Of a DNA stretch of 11,312 nucleotides, positions 1 to 6,087 are shown one piece after another. This DNA is from CBDHHC01 sp050633205 (GTDB lineage Bacteria > Pseudomonadota > Alphaproteobacteria > Rhizobiales > CBDHHC01), in NCBI GenBank assembly GCA_050633205.1, contig JBOEGA010000135.1, positions 1 to 11,312 of the forward strand, in the 5' to 3' direction. The translations under genes were made by a program, and so were the position numbers. The notes under the pieces are model-generated. The model was given only the letters and a program-made list of their open reading frames with translations, had not been told where the DNA came from and ran no database searches. The number at the start of each line of letters is the position of its first letter. The stretch's first letter is position 1.

Positions 1-291
1 TTCTTTGGCGAAAGCATGTTCTCCTTCAAAAGAGATGCAAGCAAAGTCGCCTTGATATACCTTATTGCCAGGTTGAAATACGGTGGTTTCCACCTGCTGG
101 ATACTCAGTTTGTAACAGACCATTTGCGTACTTTTGGGGCCAGAGAAGTCAGTAGAGATGACTTTCAGCGATTATTGGAACGCGCATTATCCTGCAAATC
201 AGATTTTCTGGCATTATCGTCAGATGTACCGCCATCATCTGTTTTGCAATTAGTTAGCCAGACATCAAATACCGGATGCTCTACCCCGTGA
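1..291 (+). CDS. aat: Leucyl/phenylalanyl-tRNA--protein transferase, C-terminal part (5' end outside window)
   Basis: Aat moves Leu or Phe from aminoacyl-tRNA to the N-terminal Arg or Lys of target proteins, creating N-degrons read by ClpS/ClpAP in the cytoplasm. The reading frame is open from base 1 (FFGESMFS...) to a TGA at 289-291, about 96 residues. The visible part carries the family signature: FFGESMFS, then DASKVAL, then LLDTQFVTDHL and FGAREVSR. The in-frame ATG at 16 lies inside the conserved FGESM motif, so it is not the start; more than half of the protein lies to the left. The conserved domain ends near LLERAL; about 32 further residues, hydrophilic and without recognisable homology, are read through the 3' end of the convergent DUF2155 gene. 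In many Alphaproteobacteria aat follows accB-accC, so accC may lie just outside (inference). Identity is near certain; whether the extra tail matters is unknown. Confidence 0.93.
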   Translation, partial: FFGESMFSFKRDASKVALIYLIARLKYGGFHLLDTQFVTDHLRTFGAREVSRDDFQRLLERALSCKSDFLALSSDVPPSSVLQLVSQTSNTGCSTP

Positions 292-629
292 AGTCCCGGA
301 CTTTGTGCAAACATCCACCCTGTAAACAGCTTGTCTACAGAACCGTCCAGTTTAATTTCCCGAACTTCCACAAAAGAGGAAGTAAGAGGCGGCTCTGTGG
401 GAGGACGTGTATAGCATACCCGTGGCGTAATTTTCAGTGACCCGAAAACCTGCGTATCTCCAAGCCTGATCTCAATGGTTGAAATTCTCGCTGTAACTTT
501 ATCCAGAGCTGCAAAAACAGCAATATCATTCTCGATTTTTTCAGCCCTGACAGAGTTACCTGAAACAAGCAGATATAAAATCACCACAGCTAAAAAAGAA
601 AAGTAACTCCGTGCAGTGGCAGACATCAT
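165..629 (-). CDS. DUF2155 domain-containing exported protein
   Basis: A small envelope protein of unknown biochemical function, widespread in Alphaproteobacteria and often next to aat. From the ATG at 629 it is 154 residues; a second ATG follows directly at 626. The same frame can be extended to a TTG at 725, but those 32 residues look unconserved and would hide the signal peptide. The N-terminus is a classic signal peptide: a short basic stretch (SATARS), a hydrophobic core (FLAVVILYLLV), then SVRA before EKIEND as the probable cleavage site. The mature part has the family hallmarks: ALDKVTARISTIEI, CYTRPPTEPP, FTGWMFAQSPGL and EHPVFDVWLTNCK. Two Cys (CYTRPP and NCK) could form a disulfide (inference). 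The tail after NCK is short, polar and low in complexity. The last 127 bp overlap aat on the other strand. No strong Shine-Dalgarno is seen before either ATG. Confidence 0.88.
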   Translation of the reverse strand: MMSATARSYFSFLAVVILYLLVSGNSVRAEKIENDIAVFAALDKVTARISTIEIRLGDTQVFGSLKITPRVCYTRPPTEPPLTSSFVEVREIKLDGSVDKLFTGWMFAQSPGLHGVEHPVFDVWLTNCKTDDGGTSDDNARKSDLQDNARSNNR

Positions 630-802
630 ATTTTGTATTCTGTTCTTATTGAATGCACGCTTTTGCACAAAACTGCTCCTGTATCTGATACTGTCAAGCA
701 CTGTAGATACCACTATCAGGAGCAATTGAAAAGCTTATGAATTTTAGATTTTCAGCAATCCCCGCCAAAATAGACTATTCAAAATGAGCAGCAAAGCAGA
801 AG

Positions 803-819
803 CCGGTAAGTAAAACCGG
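803..819. other. Small inverted repeat CCGGT-N7-ACCGG
   Basis: A perfect 5-bp dyad with a 7-nt loop, between the DUF2155 start and the flagellin 3' end. Read on the minus strand it is followed by a moderately pyrimidine-rich stretch, so it could be part of a transcription end for the flagellin transcript coming from 922. It is short and could be chance. Confidence 0.25.
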
Positions 820-841
820 ACAACCACCTGAAAGAGAAGCG

Positions 842-860
842 CACTGCGTCCCCTGCAGCG
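842..860 (-). terminator. Candidate terminator hairpin for the distal flagellin gene
   Basis: On the minus strand CGCTGC pairs with GCAGTG (six pairs, one G-U) around a 7-nt loop and is followed by a pyrimidine-rich run, CGCTTCTCTTTC. It lies about 60 nt past the flagellin stop at 922-924. The stem is short and the U-run is interrupted, so this is a moderate call. A second GC-rich stem lies nearer the stop. Confidence 0.4.
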
Positions 861-872
861 TCTCTCCATTTT

Positions 873-909
873 ACGGCCGGAAGGAAGATGACTGTTAATT
901 CCGGACCGT
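873..909. other. GC-rich stem-loop just after the flagellin stop codon
   Basis: ACGGCCGGAA (873-882) pairs with TTCCGG plus CCGT (899-909), with one bulged A at 905 and a 16-nt loop. It begins 13 nt past the flagellin stop on the minus strand. No U-run follows on that strand, so it is not a classical intrinsic terminator. It could protect the 3' end of the abundant flagellin mRNA (inference). Confidence 0.4.
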
Positions 910-921
910 ATCTGTTTGCTG

Positions 922-2490
922 TTAGAATAGTCTCAAGACGTTCTGATCTGCCTGAGAAGCCAGAGATAGAGCAGTCGAGGACAATTGCTGTCTGGTTTGC
1001 AATGCCAGAAGGTTTGCACCTTCTTCGTTGGTATCTGCCAGTGTCAGATTTGCAGCACCAGTTTCCAGAACATTGATCAGTTCTTTTGTGAAATCCTGAC
1101 GTGTTTCCACCACCGAAAGGTTTGAACCAAATTTTGATGCCTGGGAACGAAGTGTATTCGTTGCTGTATCCAGCTCAGCCAAAGCATCATTGATATTAAT
1201 ATCAAGCTGGAACGTGTTATCTGACGTGGTAATTCCCAATCCGGCTGCATCGAAAGTAACGCCCGAGATGCCAAGAGAGGAAGTTCCGTCTTCATTAAAA
1301 GTCGCAGTCAGTGAATCACCTGCCAACAGGTTCACACCATTATAACCGGCATCAATAGAGAGCTCATTAATCTGCGTACGCAGTTCATCAAACTGGGCCG
1401 CAAAATTTGCTCTGTCTGTATTTGAAGATGCGACAGTCGGATCAATACGCCCGGCTGACAGATTAACTGCATCCAGCTCCGCCGTGTCACCACCTATTGT
1501 AAACGACTCTGAACTGCTTGTTGCATCAACTTGCAACTGGTTAGATGAGTAAGATGCAGACAGGCCACTGATAGAATTAATAGCTGATAGTAATTCTGCC
1601 CGGTTACTGACTTCATTTGCAGAGTCATCAGTACCAAAACTGATTGTATTAACAGTCCCTGTTCCTATCTGGAAGGTCAGGTCACCTGTTAAACCACTGA
1701 AATCTGAGTTACTTGGCTCAATAGTACGGGCAGTTGTCGTACCCTCACCAACGCTGGTAAAGCCCAGATCTGCTACAACACCCGCATCGCTGCCGGTAAT
1801 AACAATATCACTGGTCGTATCACCCGCTGTAATCTGAATATTACCACCAGACAATACTGCAGTTGCGCCAGTCGCATTACTGATAGCATTAAGTAAATCT
1901 GTTACGGTCGCATCATCACCGCCACCGTCAGCATTATCAACACCCAGGATATCTATCGAAATATCATTCGTGCCACTTGGAGTCGTATCTGTATCAAACT
2001 CGATTGTATAGGCAGCGTTTGAACCCACCTGAATTGTAAGCGTATCACCGGCAGTGATATTGGCAAGAGTATCAAGCTCGGTATTGGCTGTTAAAGCCAG
2101 GCCAGTACCAAGAGCAACAGCAGCAGCATCTGCAGCTATGGTTGCTGTACCAGTCACCGTCGCTGCTGTTGTTGTTGACCCTGCACTTTGTAGAGCCTGC
2201 CTTGCTGTTGCTTCAGCGGCTTCCACGAGATTTGTAATTGCGGTAATACCTTCATCAGCAGCACGAAGCGTTTGAACCGCGTTACCAACAAAGTCCTGCA
2301 ACCTGTTAAGGTCACTTGCCCTGTTATTGAGTGCTGATGCTGTAAAGAAAGCTGTCGGGTCATCCAGAGCGCTGTTCACCTTCAACCCCGTCGCCAGTCG
2401 CTCCTGAGTTGAACCAAGCAAATCAGCAGTTTTCTGTAGAGAGAGGAGGTTATTTCTAACCGCACTCGAGAGTGTAATATCTGAACCCAT
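922..2490 (-). CDS. fliC: Flagellin (copy 1 of a tandem pair)
   Basis: Flagellar filament subunit, exported by the flagellar type III apparatus and polymerised outside the cell. It has 522 residues, is rich in Ala, Thr, Ser, Asn and Asp, and has no Cys or Trp. The N-terminal D0/D1 domain (about 1-105: SSAVRNNLLSLQKTADLL, RLATGLKVNSALDDP, LRAADEGI) and the C-terminal D1/D0 domain (about 438-522: RSQASKFGSNLSVV through DQNVLRLF) are typical flagellin ends. The centre (about 110-435) is a variable insert with two beta-rich modules resembling flagellin hook IN motifs: about 147-244 (TDLLNAISNATGA, GNIQITAG) and about 268-345 (AELLSAINSISGLSASY, NQLQVDA). The ATG at 2490 has AAGG eight bases upstream, inside a hairpin. 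The gene lies 326 bp downstream of its paralogue, beyond that copy's terminator, so it probably has its own promoter. The symbol is generic; a local fla name may fit better. Confidence 0.95.
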   Translation of the reverse strand: MGSDITLSSAVRNNLLSLQKTADLLGSTQERLATGLKVNSALDDPTAFFTASALNNRASDLNRLQDFVGNAVQTLRAADEGITAITNLVEAAEATARQALQSAGSTTTAATVTGTATIAADAAAVALGTGLALTANTELDTLANITAGDTLTIQVGSNAAYTIEFDTDTTPSGTNDISIDILGVDNADGGGDDATVTDLLNAISNATGATAVLSGGNIQITAGDTTSDIVITGSDAGVVADLGFTSVGEGTTTARTIEPSNSDFSGLTGDLTFQIGTGTVNTISFGTDDSANEVSNRAELLSAINSISGLSASYSSNQLQVDATSSSESFTIGGDTAELDAVNLSAGRIDPTVASSNTDRANFAAQFDELRTQINELSIDAGYNGVNLLAGDSLTATFNEDGTSSLGISGVTFDAAGLGITTSDNTFQLDININDALAELDTATNTLRSQASKFGSNLSVVETRQDFTKELINVLETGAANLTLADTNEEGANLLALQTRQQLSSTALSLASQADQNVLRLF

Positions 2491-2570
2491 GACAATAGCC
2501 TTATTCTAAGGTACTAAACCAAGTTACTGTACGTTTTCTGTACAGGTCCAATCTAACCCCAGCTCAACTA
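2491..2570 (-). promoter_or_regulatory. Structured 5' leader of flagellin copy 1
   Basis: Two hairpins are seen in the mRNA sense. The upstream one pairs CTGTAC with GTACAG (2527-2545) around an AGAAAAC loop. The downstream one, CCTTA-GAA-TAAGG (2499-2511), contains the AAGG that serves as Shine-Dalgarno, eight bases before the ATG. Both occur at matching positions before the second flagellin. A 20-nt segment at 2551-2570 also matches that leader at 14 of 20 positions. Known alphaproteobacterial flagellin mRNAs are controlled in their 5' leader by FlbT, so a translational control role is plausible (inference). I see no convincing sigma-54 or sigma-28 promoter. In the remaining 2571-2759 I see nothing definite. 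Confidence 0.55.
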
Positions 2571-2759
2571 AAATATTCTTAAATCAATACAGACAATTGT
2601 AACTAAACGCCTTTTACAGACACCATTTGAGGTGAAATCAAAAGCAGGGTTAACAATTCCCTGAGTTAATAGTGAAATATTTAAATAAACCCCGCCTCTG
2701 AACGAACAACAGAAATACGCCGCTGACACAGCGTGCAGCTGAAACAATGGATAATAGTG

Positions 2760-2798
2760 AAAAGAATTGAAGCCACAGATATTCAAAGCTGTGGCTTC
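2760..2798 (-). terminator. Intrinsic terminator of flagellin copy 2
   Basis: A perfect 10-bp stem, GAAGCCACAG paired with CTGTGGCTTC (2769-2778 and 2789-2798), with a 10-nt loop. Read on the minus strand it is followed by AATTCTTTT. It starts 19 nt past the stop codon of the flagellin ending at 2817. It separates the two flagellin genes into distinct transcripts, or at least reduces readthrough into the second. Confidence 0.85.
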
Positions 2799-2816
2799 CA
2801 GGTAGGAGGTTCGTTA

Positions 2817-4385
2817 TTAGAATAATCTCAGAACGTTCTGGTCTGCCTGAGAAGCCAGAGATAGTGCTGTCGATGACAACTGCTGTCTGGTTTGCAAAGC
2901 AAGAAGGTTAGCACCCTCTTCGTTGGTATCAGCCAGTGTCAGATTAGCTGCACCAGTCTCCAGAACATTGATAAGCTCTTTTGTGAAATCCTGGCGGGTT
3001 TCCACCACTGAAAGGTTTGAACCAAACTTGGTAGCCTGGGAACGAAGTGTATTCGTTGCAGTATCAAGTTCAGTCAGAGCATTATTAATATCCAGATCAA
3101 GCTGAAAGTTATTATCAGCTGTCGAAATGCCCAACCCGCTAGCATCAAAGGTCACGCCAGAGATACCGAGTGAAGATGTTCCATCCTCGTTGAATGTAAC
3201 AGTAAGAGAGTCACCAGCCAGAAGGTTTACACCGTTGTAACCTGCATCAACAGATAGCTCATTAATCTGGGTGCGTAACTCATCAAACTGGGCAGCAAAA
3301 TTAGATCTGTCAGTATTGGTAGATTCTACACCTGGATTAACAAGACCCGCAGTCAGATTAACAGCAGCAAGCTCGGCAGTATCTCCACCAACAGTAAAGG
3401 AAGAAGTTGTATCTGTAGATTCAACAGACAGAATATTAGACGAATAAGACGCTGATAATCCTGTAATGCTGTTGATTTCTGCCAGTAACTCTGCCCGGTT
3501 ACTGACTTCATTTGCAGAGTCATCAGTACCAAAGCTGATTGTATTAACAGTTCCCGTGCCTATCTGGAATGTCAGATCACCGGTTAAACCACTGAAGTCA
3601 GAGTTGCTTGGCTCAATGGTACGTGCAGTTGTTGAACCTTCACCAACACTGGTAAAGCCCAGGTCTGCCACAACACCCGCATCACTACCGGTAATAAGGA
3701 TATCACTGGTTGTATCTCCGGCTGTAATCTGAATATTACCACCTGATAATACTGCAGTTGCTCCGGTCGCATTACTTATAGCATTAAGAAGATCAGTAAC
3801 AGTCGCGTCATCGCCACCGCCATCTGCATCGTTCGCACCCAAAATATCTATCGAAATATCATTCGTGCCACTTGGGGTCGTATCTGTATCAAACTCGATT
3901 GTATAGGAAGCATTTGCGCCAACCTGAATGGTAAGCGTATCACCGGCAGTGATATTCGCCAGAGTATCCAGCTCTGTATTGGCTGTTAAAGCCAGGCCAG
4001 TACCAAGTGCAACAGCAGCTGCATCTGCAGCTATAGTCGCGGTACCGGTAGCTGTGGAAGCTGTTTGCGTAGAACCAGCGCTTTGTAATGCTTGTCTCGC
4101 AGTTGCTTCTGCAGCTTCCACAAGATTAGTAATTGCGGTAATACCTTCATCAGCAGCACGAAGCGTTTGTACGGCATTGCCAACAAAGTCCTGCAACCTG
4201 TCAAGATCACTTGCCCGGTTATTCAGTGCTGAGGCTGTAAAGAAAGCTGTTGGGTCATCTAATGCACTATTTACTTTCAAACCCGTGGCTAGACGCTCCT
4301 GAGTTGCACCTAGCAGATCAGCAGTTTTTTGCAAAGAGAGAAGGTTATTTCTAACCGCACTCGATAGAGTGATATCTGAACCCAT
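2817..4385 (-). CDS. fliC: Flagellin (copy 2 of a tandem pair)
   Basis: Filament subunit, 522 residues, the same length as its neighbour with no gaps in the alignment. By hand count 44 residues differ (about 92 percent identity). The polymerisation ends are almost unchanged: three changes before residue 105 or after 438 (S27A, N62D, S452T). Differences cluster at 302-361 (21 changes, including a Ser/Thr-rich stretch around 318-332) and 415-438 (8 changes). Residues 190-300 carry only two changes although the DNA there differs at many synonymous sites, so the protein identity is kept by selection rather than by very recent copying. The ATG at 4385 has AAGG seven bases upstream within a hairpin shared with the other copy. 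It is 160 bp downstream of the rimB-rimK stop and carries its own terminator at 2760-2798. The symbol is generic. Confidence 0.95.
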   Translation of the reverse strand: MGSDITLSSAVRNNLLSLQKTADLLGATQERLATGLKVNSALDDPTAFFTASALNNRASDLDRLQDFVGNAVQTLRAADEGITAITNLVEAAEATARQALQSAGSTQTASTATGTATIAADAAAVALGTGLALTANTELDTLANITAGDTLTIQVGANASYTIEFDTDTTPSGTNDISIDILGANDADGGGDDATVTDLLNAISNATGATAVLSGGNIQITAGDTTSDILITGSDAGVVADLGFTSVGEGSTTARTIEPSNSDFSGLTGDLTFQIGTGTVNTISFGTDDSANEVSNRAELLAEINSITGLSASYSSNILSVESTDTTSSFTVGGDTAELAAVNLTAGLVNPGVESTNTDRSNFAAQFDELRTQINELSVDAGYNGVNLLAGDSLTVTFNEDGTSSLGISGVTFDASGLGISTADNNFQLDLDINNALTELDTATNTLRSQATKFGSNLSVVETRQDFTKELINVLETGAANLTLADTNEEGANLLALQTRQQLSSTALSLASQADQNVLRLF

Positions 4386-4466
4386 AACAATGCCTTATTC
4401 TAAGGTACTCTACAATTAGTGCTTTTCTGCACATGAGTATTTAGACACAGCACAAATAAAATTATA
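4386..4466 (-). promoter_or_regulatory. Structured 5' leader and possible promoter of flagellin copy 2
   Basis: In the mRNA sense the hairpin GTGC-AGAAAA-GCAC (4419-4432) is followed by CCTTA-GAA-TAAGG (4393-4405), which holds the AAGG ribosome-binding site seven bases before the ATG. The stretch AGTACCTTAGAATAAGGC is identical in both flagellin leaders. The upstream stem differs from copy 1 by a paired change (A-U to G-C), which argues for a real stem. A TATAAT hexamer on the minus strand (4461-4466) could be a -10 box, giving a leader of roughly 70 nt, but no good -35 is present 17 bp upstream. Confidence 0.5.
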
Positions 4467-4487
4467 TTAACTCACGGAAATATATCC

Positions 4488-4499
4488 ACTAATATTAGT
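4488..4499. promoter_or_regulatory. Perfect 12-bp palindrome ACTAATATTAGT upstream of flagellin copy 2
   Basis: This self-complementary 12-mer lies about 25 bp upstream of the TATAAT hexamer on the minus strand, where an activator or repressor dimer could bind. It is AT-rich, so chance is possible. The matching region upstream of flagellin copy 1 does not show it. Confidence 0.25.
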
Positions 4500-4510
4500 T
4501 ATTGCCTAAT

Positions 4511-4541
4511 AAAACATTAAATTCAATAATAAAAATTGAAT
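4511..4541 (-). terminator. Weak terminator downstream of the RimB-RimK gene
   Basis: ATTCAAT (4521-4527) and ATTGAAT (4535-4541) form a perfect 7-bp stem with a 7-nt loop. On the minus strand the stem is followed by TTAATGTTTTATT. It begins 4 nt past the stop codon. The stem has only one G-C pair, so it should be weak, but the position and T-rich tail fit a gene end. Confidence 0.5.
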
Positions 4542-4545
4542 AAAA

Positions 4546-5958
4546 TCAGACCATACCGAATGTATCCACACTGGTTTTACTGCTCTTTTTTACAGAACTT
4601 ACTTTTCCCTCAAGAAATTCTATAATAATCTTTGCTATATTCTTTTCCGTTGCTTTCTCGATACCTTCCAGACCCGGTGAAGAATTAACCTCGAGAACCA
4701 GCGGCCCTTCTTCAGTTTGCAATAGATCAACCCCGGCAACTGAAAGACCCATAGCCTTTGCAGCCTTAACTGCTACCGATCGCTCCTGCTTGGTAAGTGT
4801 TACAGTTTCTGCAACACCACCTCTGTGCAAATTTGAGCGGAATTCACCTGGTTGTGCACTCCTCTTAATGGCTCCAACGACCCTGGCTCCAACAACAAAG
4901 CATCTGATATCAGTCCCTGCCGACTCCTGAATAAAGTCCTGAACCAGAAAATGTGCCTCCAGATTTCGAAATGCATCAATAAGAGACTCCGCCGCCTTGC
5001 CTGTTTCAGCAAGAACAACCCCTTTCCCCTGAGTACTCTCCAGAAGCTTAACAACCACGGGTGCCTGCCCGGCAATGTTAATAAGATCTTTGGTATCCTT
5101 GGGGGAGTTTGCAAATGCGGTAGGAGGCATTGCAATACGATGGCTTGCCAGCAACTGATGGGCATATAGCTTGTCTCTTGATACACCAATTGAATGAGCT
5201 GAATTCAGAATATAGGATCCCATCATCTCAAATTGCCGCAAAACTGCCATGCCATAGAAGGTCATACTTGCCCCGATGCGGGGGATTACAGCATCGTAGA
5301 ACGGTAATATATCACCATCGTAATGTACTTCCGGCTTGACCGCATTGATGGACATATAACACCGCTTGGTATCAACGACTTCAATAATATGCTCCCGCTC
5401 AATCCCCGCAGCCAGAAGCTTCTGGCTGGAATAATTATCAGGCTCCCGCGTCAACAGAGCAATCCGAAGTGGCCTTCGTACAGGTTTGCGCCTCGGGATA
5501 TGCTTATATAAGTCATAAGAAAGATTACTTTGCTGGAACCTTGAAGCCGGAAGAACAAATATATCATCCTGAATGGATGAACGCCCCAGAAGCATCCTGA
5601 AGTTCATATTCTCCCGATTTGTAAGAGAAACCTCAATATCCCAGGTTTTTTCACCAATGGTAACAGGCGTTTTAATAATATAACGAAGCTCGGTTTCCCC
5701 ATTCGAACTCATAATATTCCGTCTGTCAGAAACAGGAGCAGAACATATAATTTCCAGAGAAGGGTCTTCTGGTATTGGCTGTATTGTAAAGCGCACCTGT
5801 GGCTTATCAACCGGACCAAAAGGTTCTACAGCCATGGCATGCAAAGCAGATGTCTTTGCTCCGGTGTCAACCTTTGCCCGAATGGCAGGCAACCCCAGCC
5901 TGGGTAAAGCCAGCCATTCTTCCCACCCAAGGCTAAAACCTGATTCATACGCAGTCAT
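4546..5958 (-). CDS. rimK: Fused RimB-like ATP-dependent zinc protease and RimK-type alpha-L-glutamate ligase
   Basis: 470 residues with two domains. Residues about 9-140 match the retropepsin-like ATP-dependent zinc protease family (PF05618; RimB in Pseudomonas): GWEEWLALPRLGLPAIRAKV, then DTGAKTSALHA with the candidate catalytic Asp31, and MLLGRSS near 122-128. Residues about 163-452 are a full RimK ATP-grasp ligase: LRIALLTREPDNYS, VIPRIGASMTFYGMAVLRQF, SRDKLYAHQLL, the ATP-binding VVKLLESTQGKGVVLAE (Lys304), DIRCFVVG, FRSNLHRGG, and the metal-binding end LEVNSSPGLEGIEKAT. RimK adds glutamates to the C-terminus of ribosomal protein S6 using ATP, and RimB interacts with and modulates it. 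The two are separate genes in the best-studied systems. The start at 5958 has AGAGGG a few bases upstream and precedes a conserved GWEEW motif. The 20-residue tail after the ligase is polar and Lys/Ser-rich. Substrate specificity is by family only. Confidence 0.9.
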   Translation of the reverse strand: MTAYESGFSLGWEEWLALPRLGLPAIRAKVDTGAKTSALHAMAVEPFGPVDKPQVRFTIQPIPEDPSLEIICSAPVSDRRNIMSSNGETELRYIIKTPVTIGEKTWDIEVSLTNRENMNFRMLLGRSSIQDDIFVLPASRFQQSNLSYDLYKHIPRRKPVRRPLRIALLTREPDNYSSQKLLAAGIEREHIIEVVDTKRCYMSINAVKPEVHYDGDILPFYDAVIPRIGASMTFYGMAVLRQFEMMGSYILNSAHSIGVSRDKLYAHQLLASHRIAMPPTAFANSPKDTKDLINIAGQAPVVVKLLESTQGKGVVLAETGKAAESLIDAFRNLEAHFLVQDFIQESAGTDIRCFVVGARVVGAIKRSAQPGEFRSNLHRGGVAETVTLTKQERSVAVKAAKAMGLSVAGVDLLQTEEGPLVLEVNSSPGLEGIEKATEKNIAKIIIEFLEGKVSSVKKSSKTSVDTFGMV

Positions 5959-5997
5959 GATAATGCCCTCTGTAAACCCTGTACCTCAAATGCAGAC

Positions 5998-6017
5998 AAA
6001 AAACCTGTCGGCCAGGT
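5998..6017 (-). terminator. Intrinsic terminator between the PLC-fold gene and the RimB-RimK gene
   Basis: On the minus strand ACCTG-GCCGA-CAGGT is followed immediately by a run of T (six T counting the last stem base). It lies about 70 nt past the stop of the gene ending at 6088 and 40 nt before the RimB-RimK start. The short stem is GC-containing and the U-run is clean. It suggests the two genes are transcribed separately, although no clear promoter fits in the 40 bp that remain. Confidence 0.75.
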
Positions 6018-6087
6018 CAGTCAGCATTTGAAGCAAATGAAAGATACGAAACCATGACAGCAGACAATTTCTGTTTTATATCGGGAT

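Noticed and set aside
165..725. Longer form of the DUF2155 protein starting at a TTG at 725
   Set aside because: The extra 32 residues lack family similarity and would place the clear signal peptide in the interior; ATG at 629 or 626 fits better.
2527..2545. CTGTAC-N7-GTACAG as a LexA box
   Set aside because: It gives CTGT-N11-ACAG, not the N8 spacing of the enterobacterial box, and alphaproteobacterial LexA sites are of the GAAC/GTTC type; the matching hairpin in the other leader favours RNA structure.
3928..4302. A 124-residue open frame on the plus strand opposite the flagellin N-terminus
   Set aside because: It is antisense to a conserved flagellin domain, its residue composition (Ala, Val, Ser) is what reversed flagellin codons give, and similar shorter frames mirror it in the other copy.
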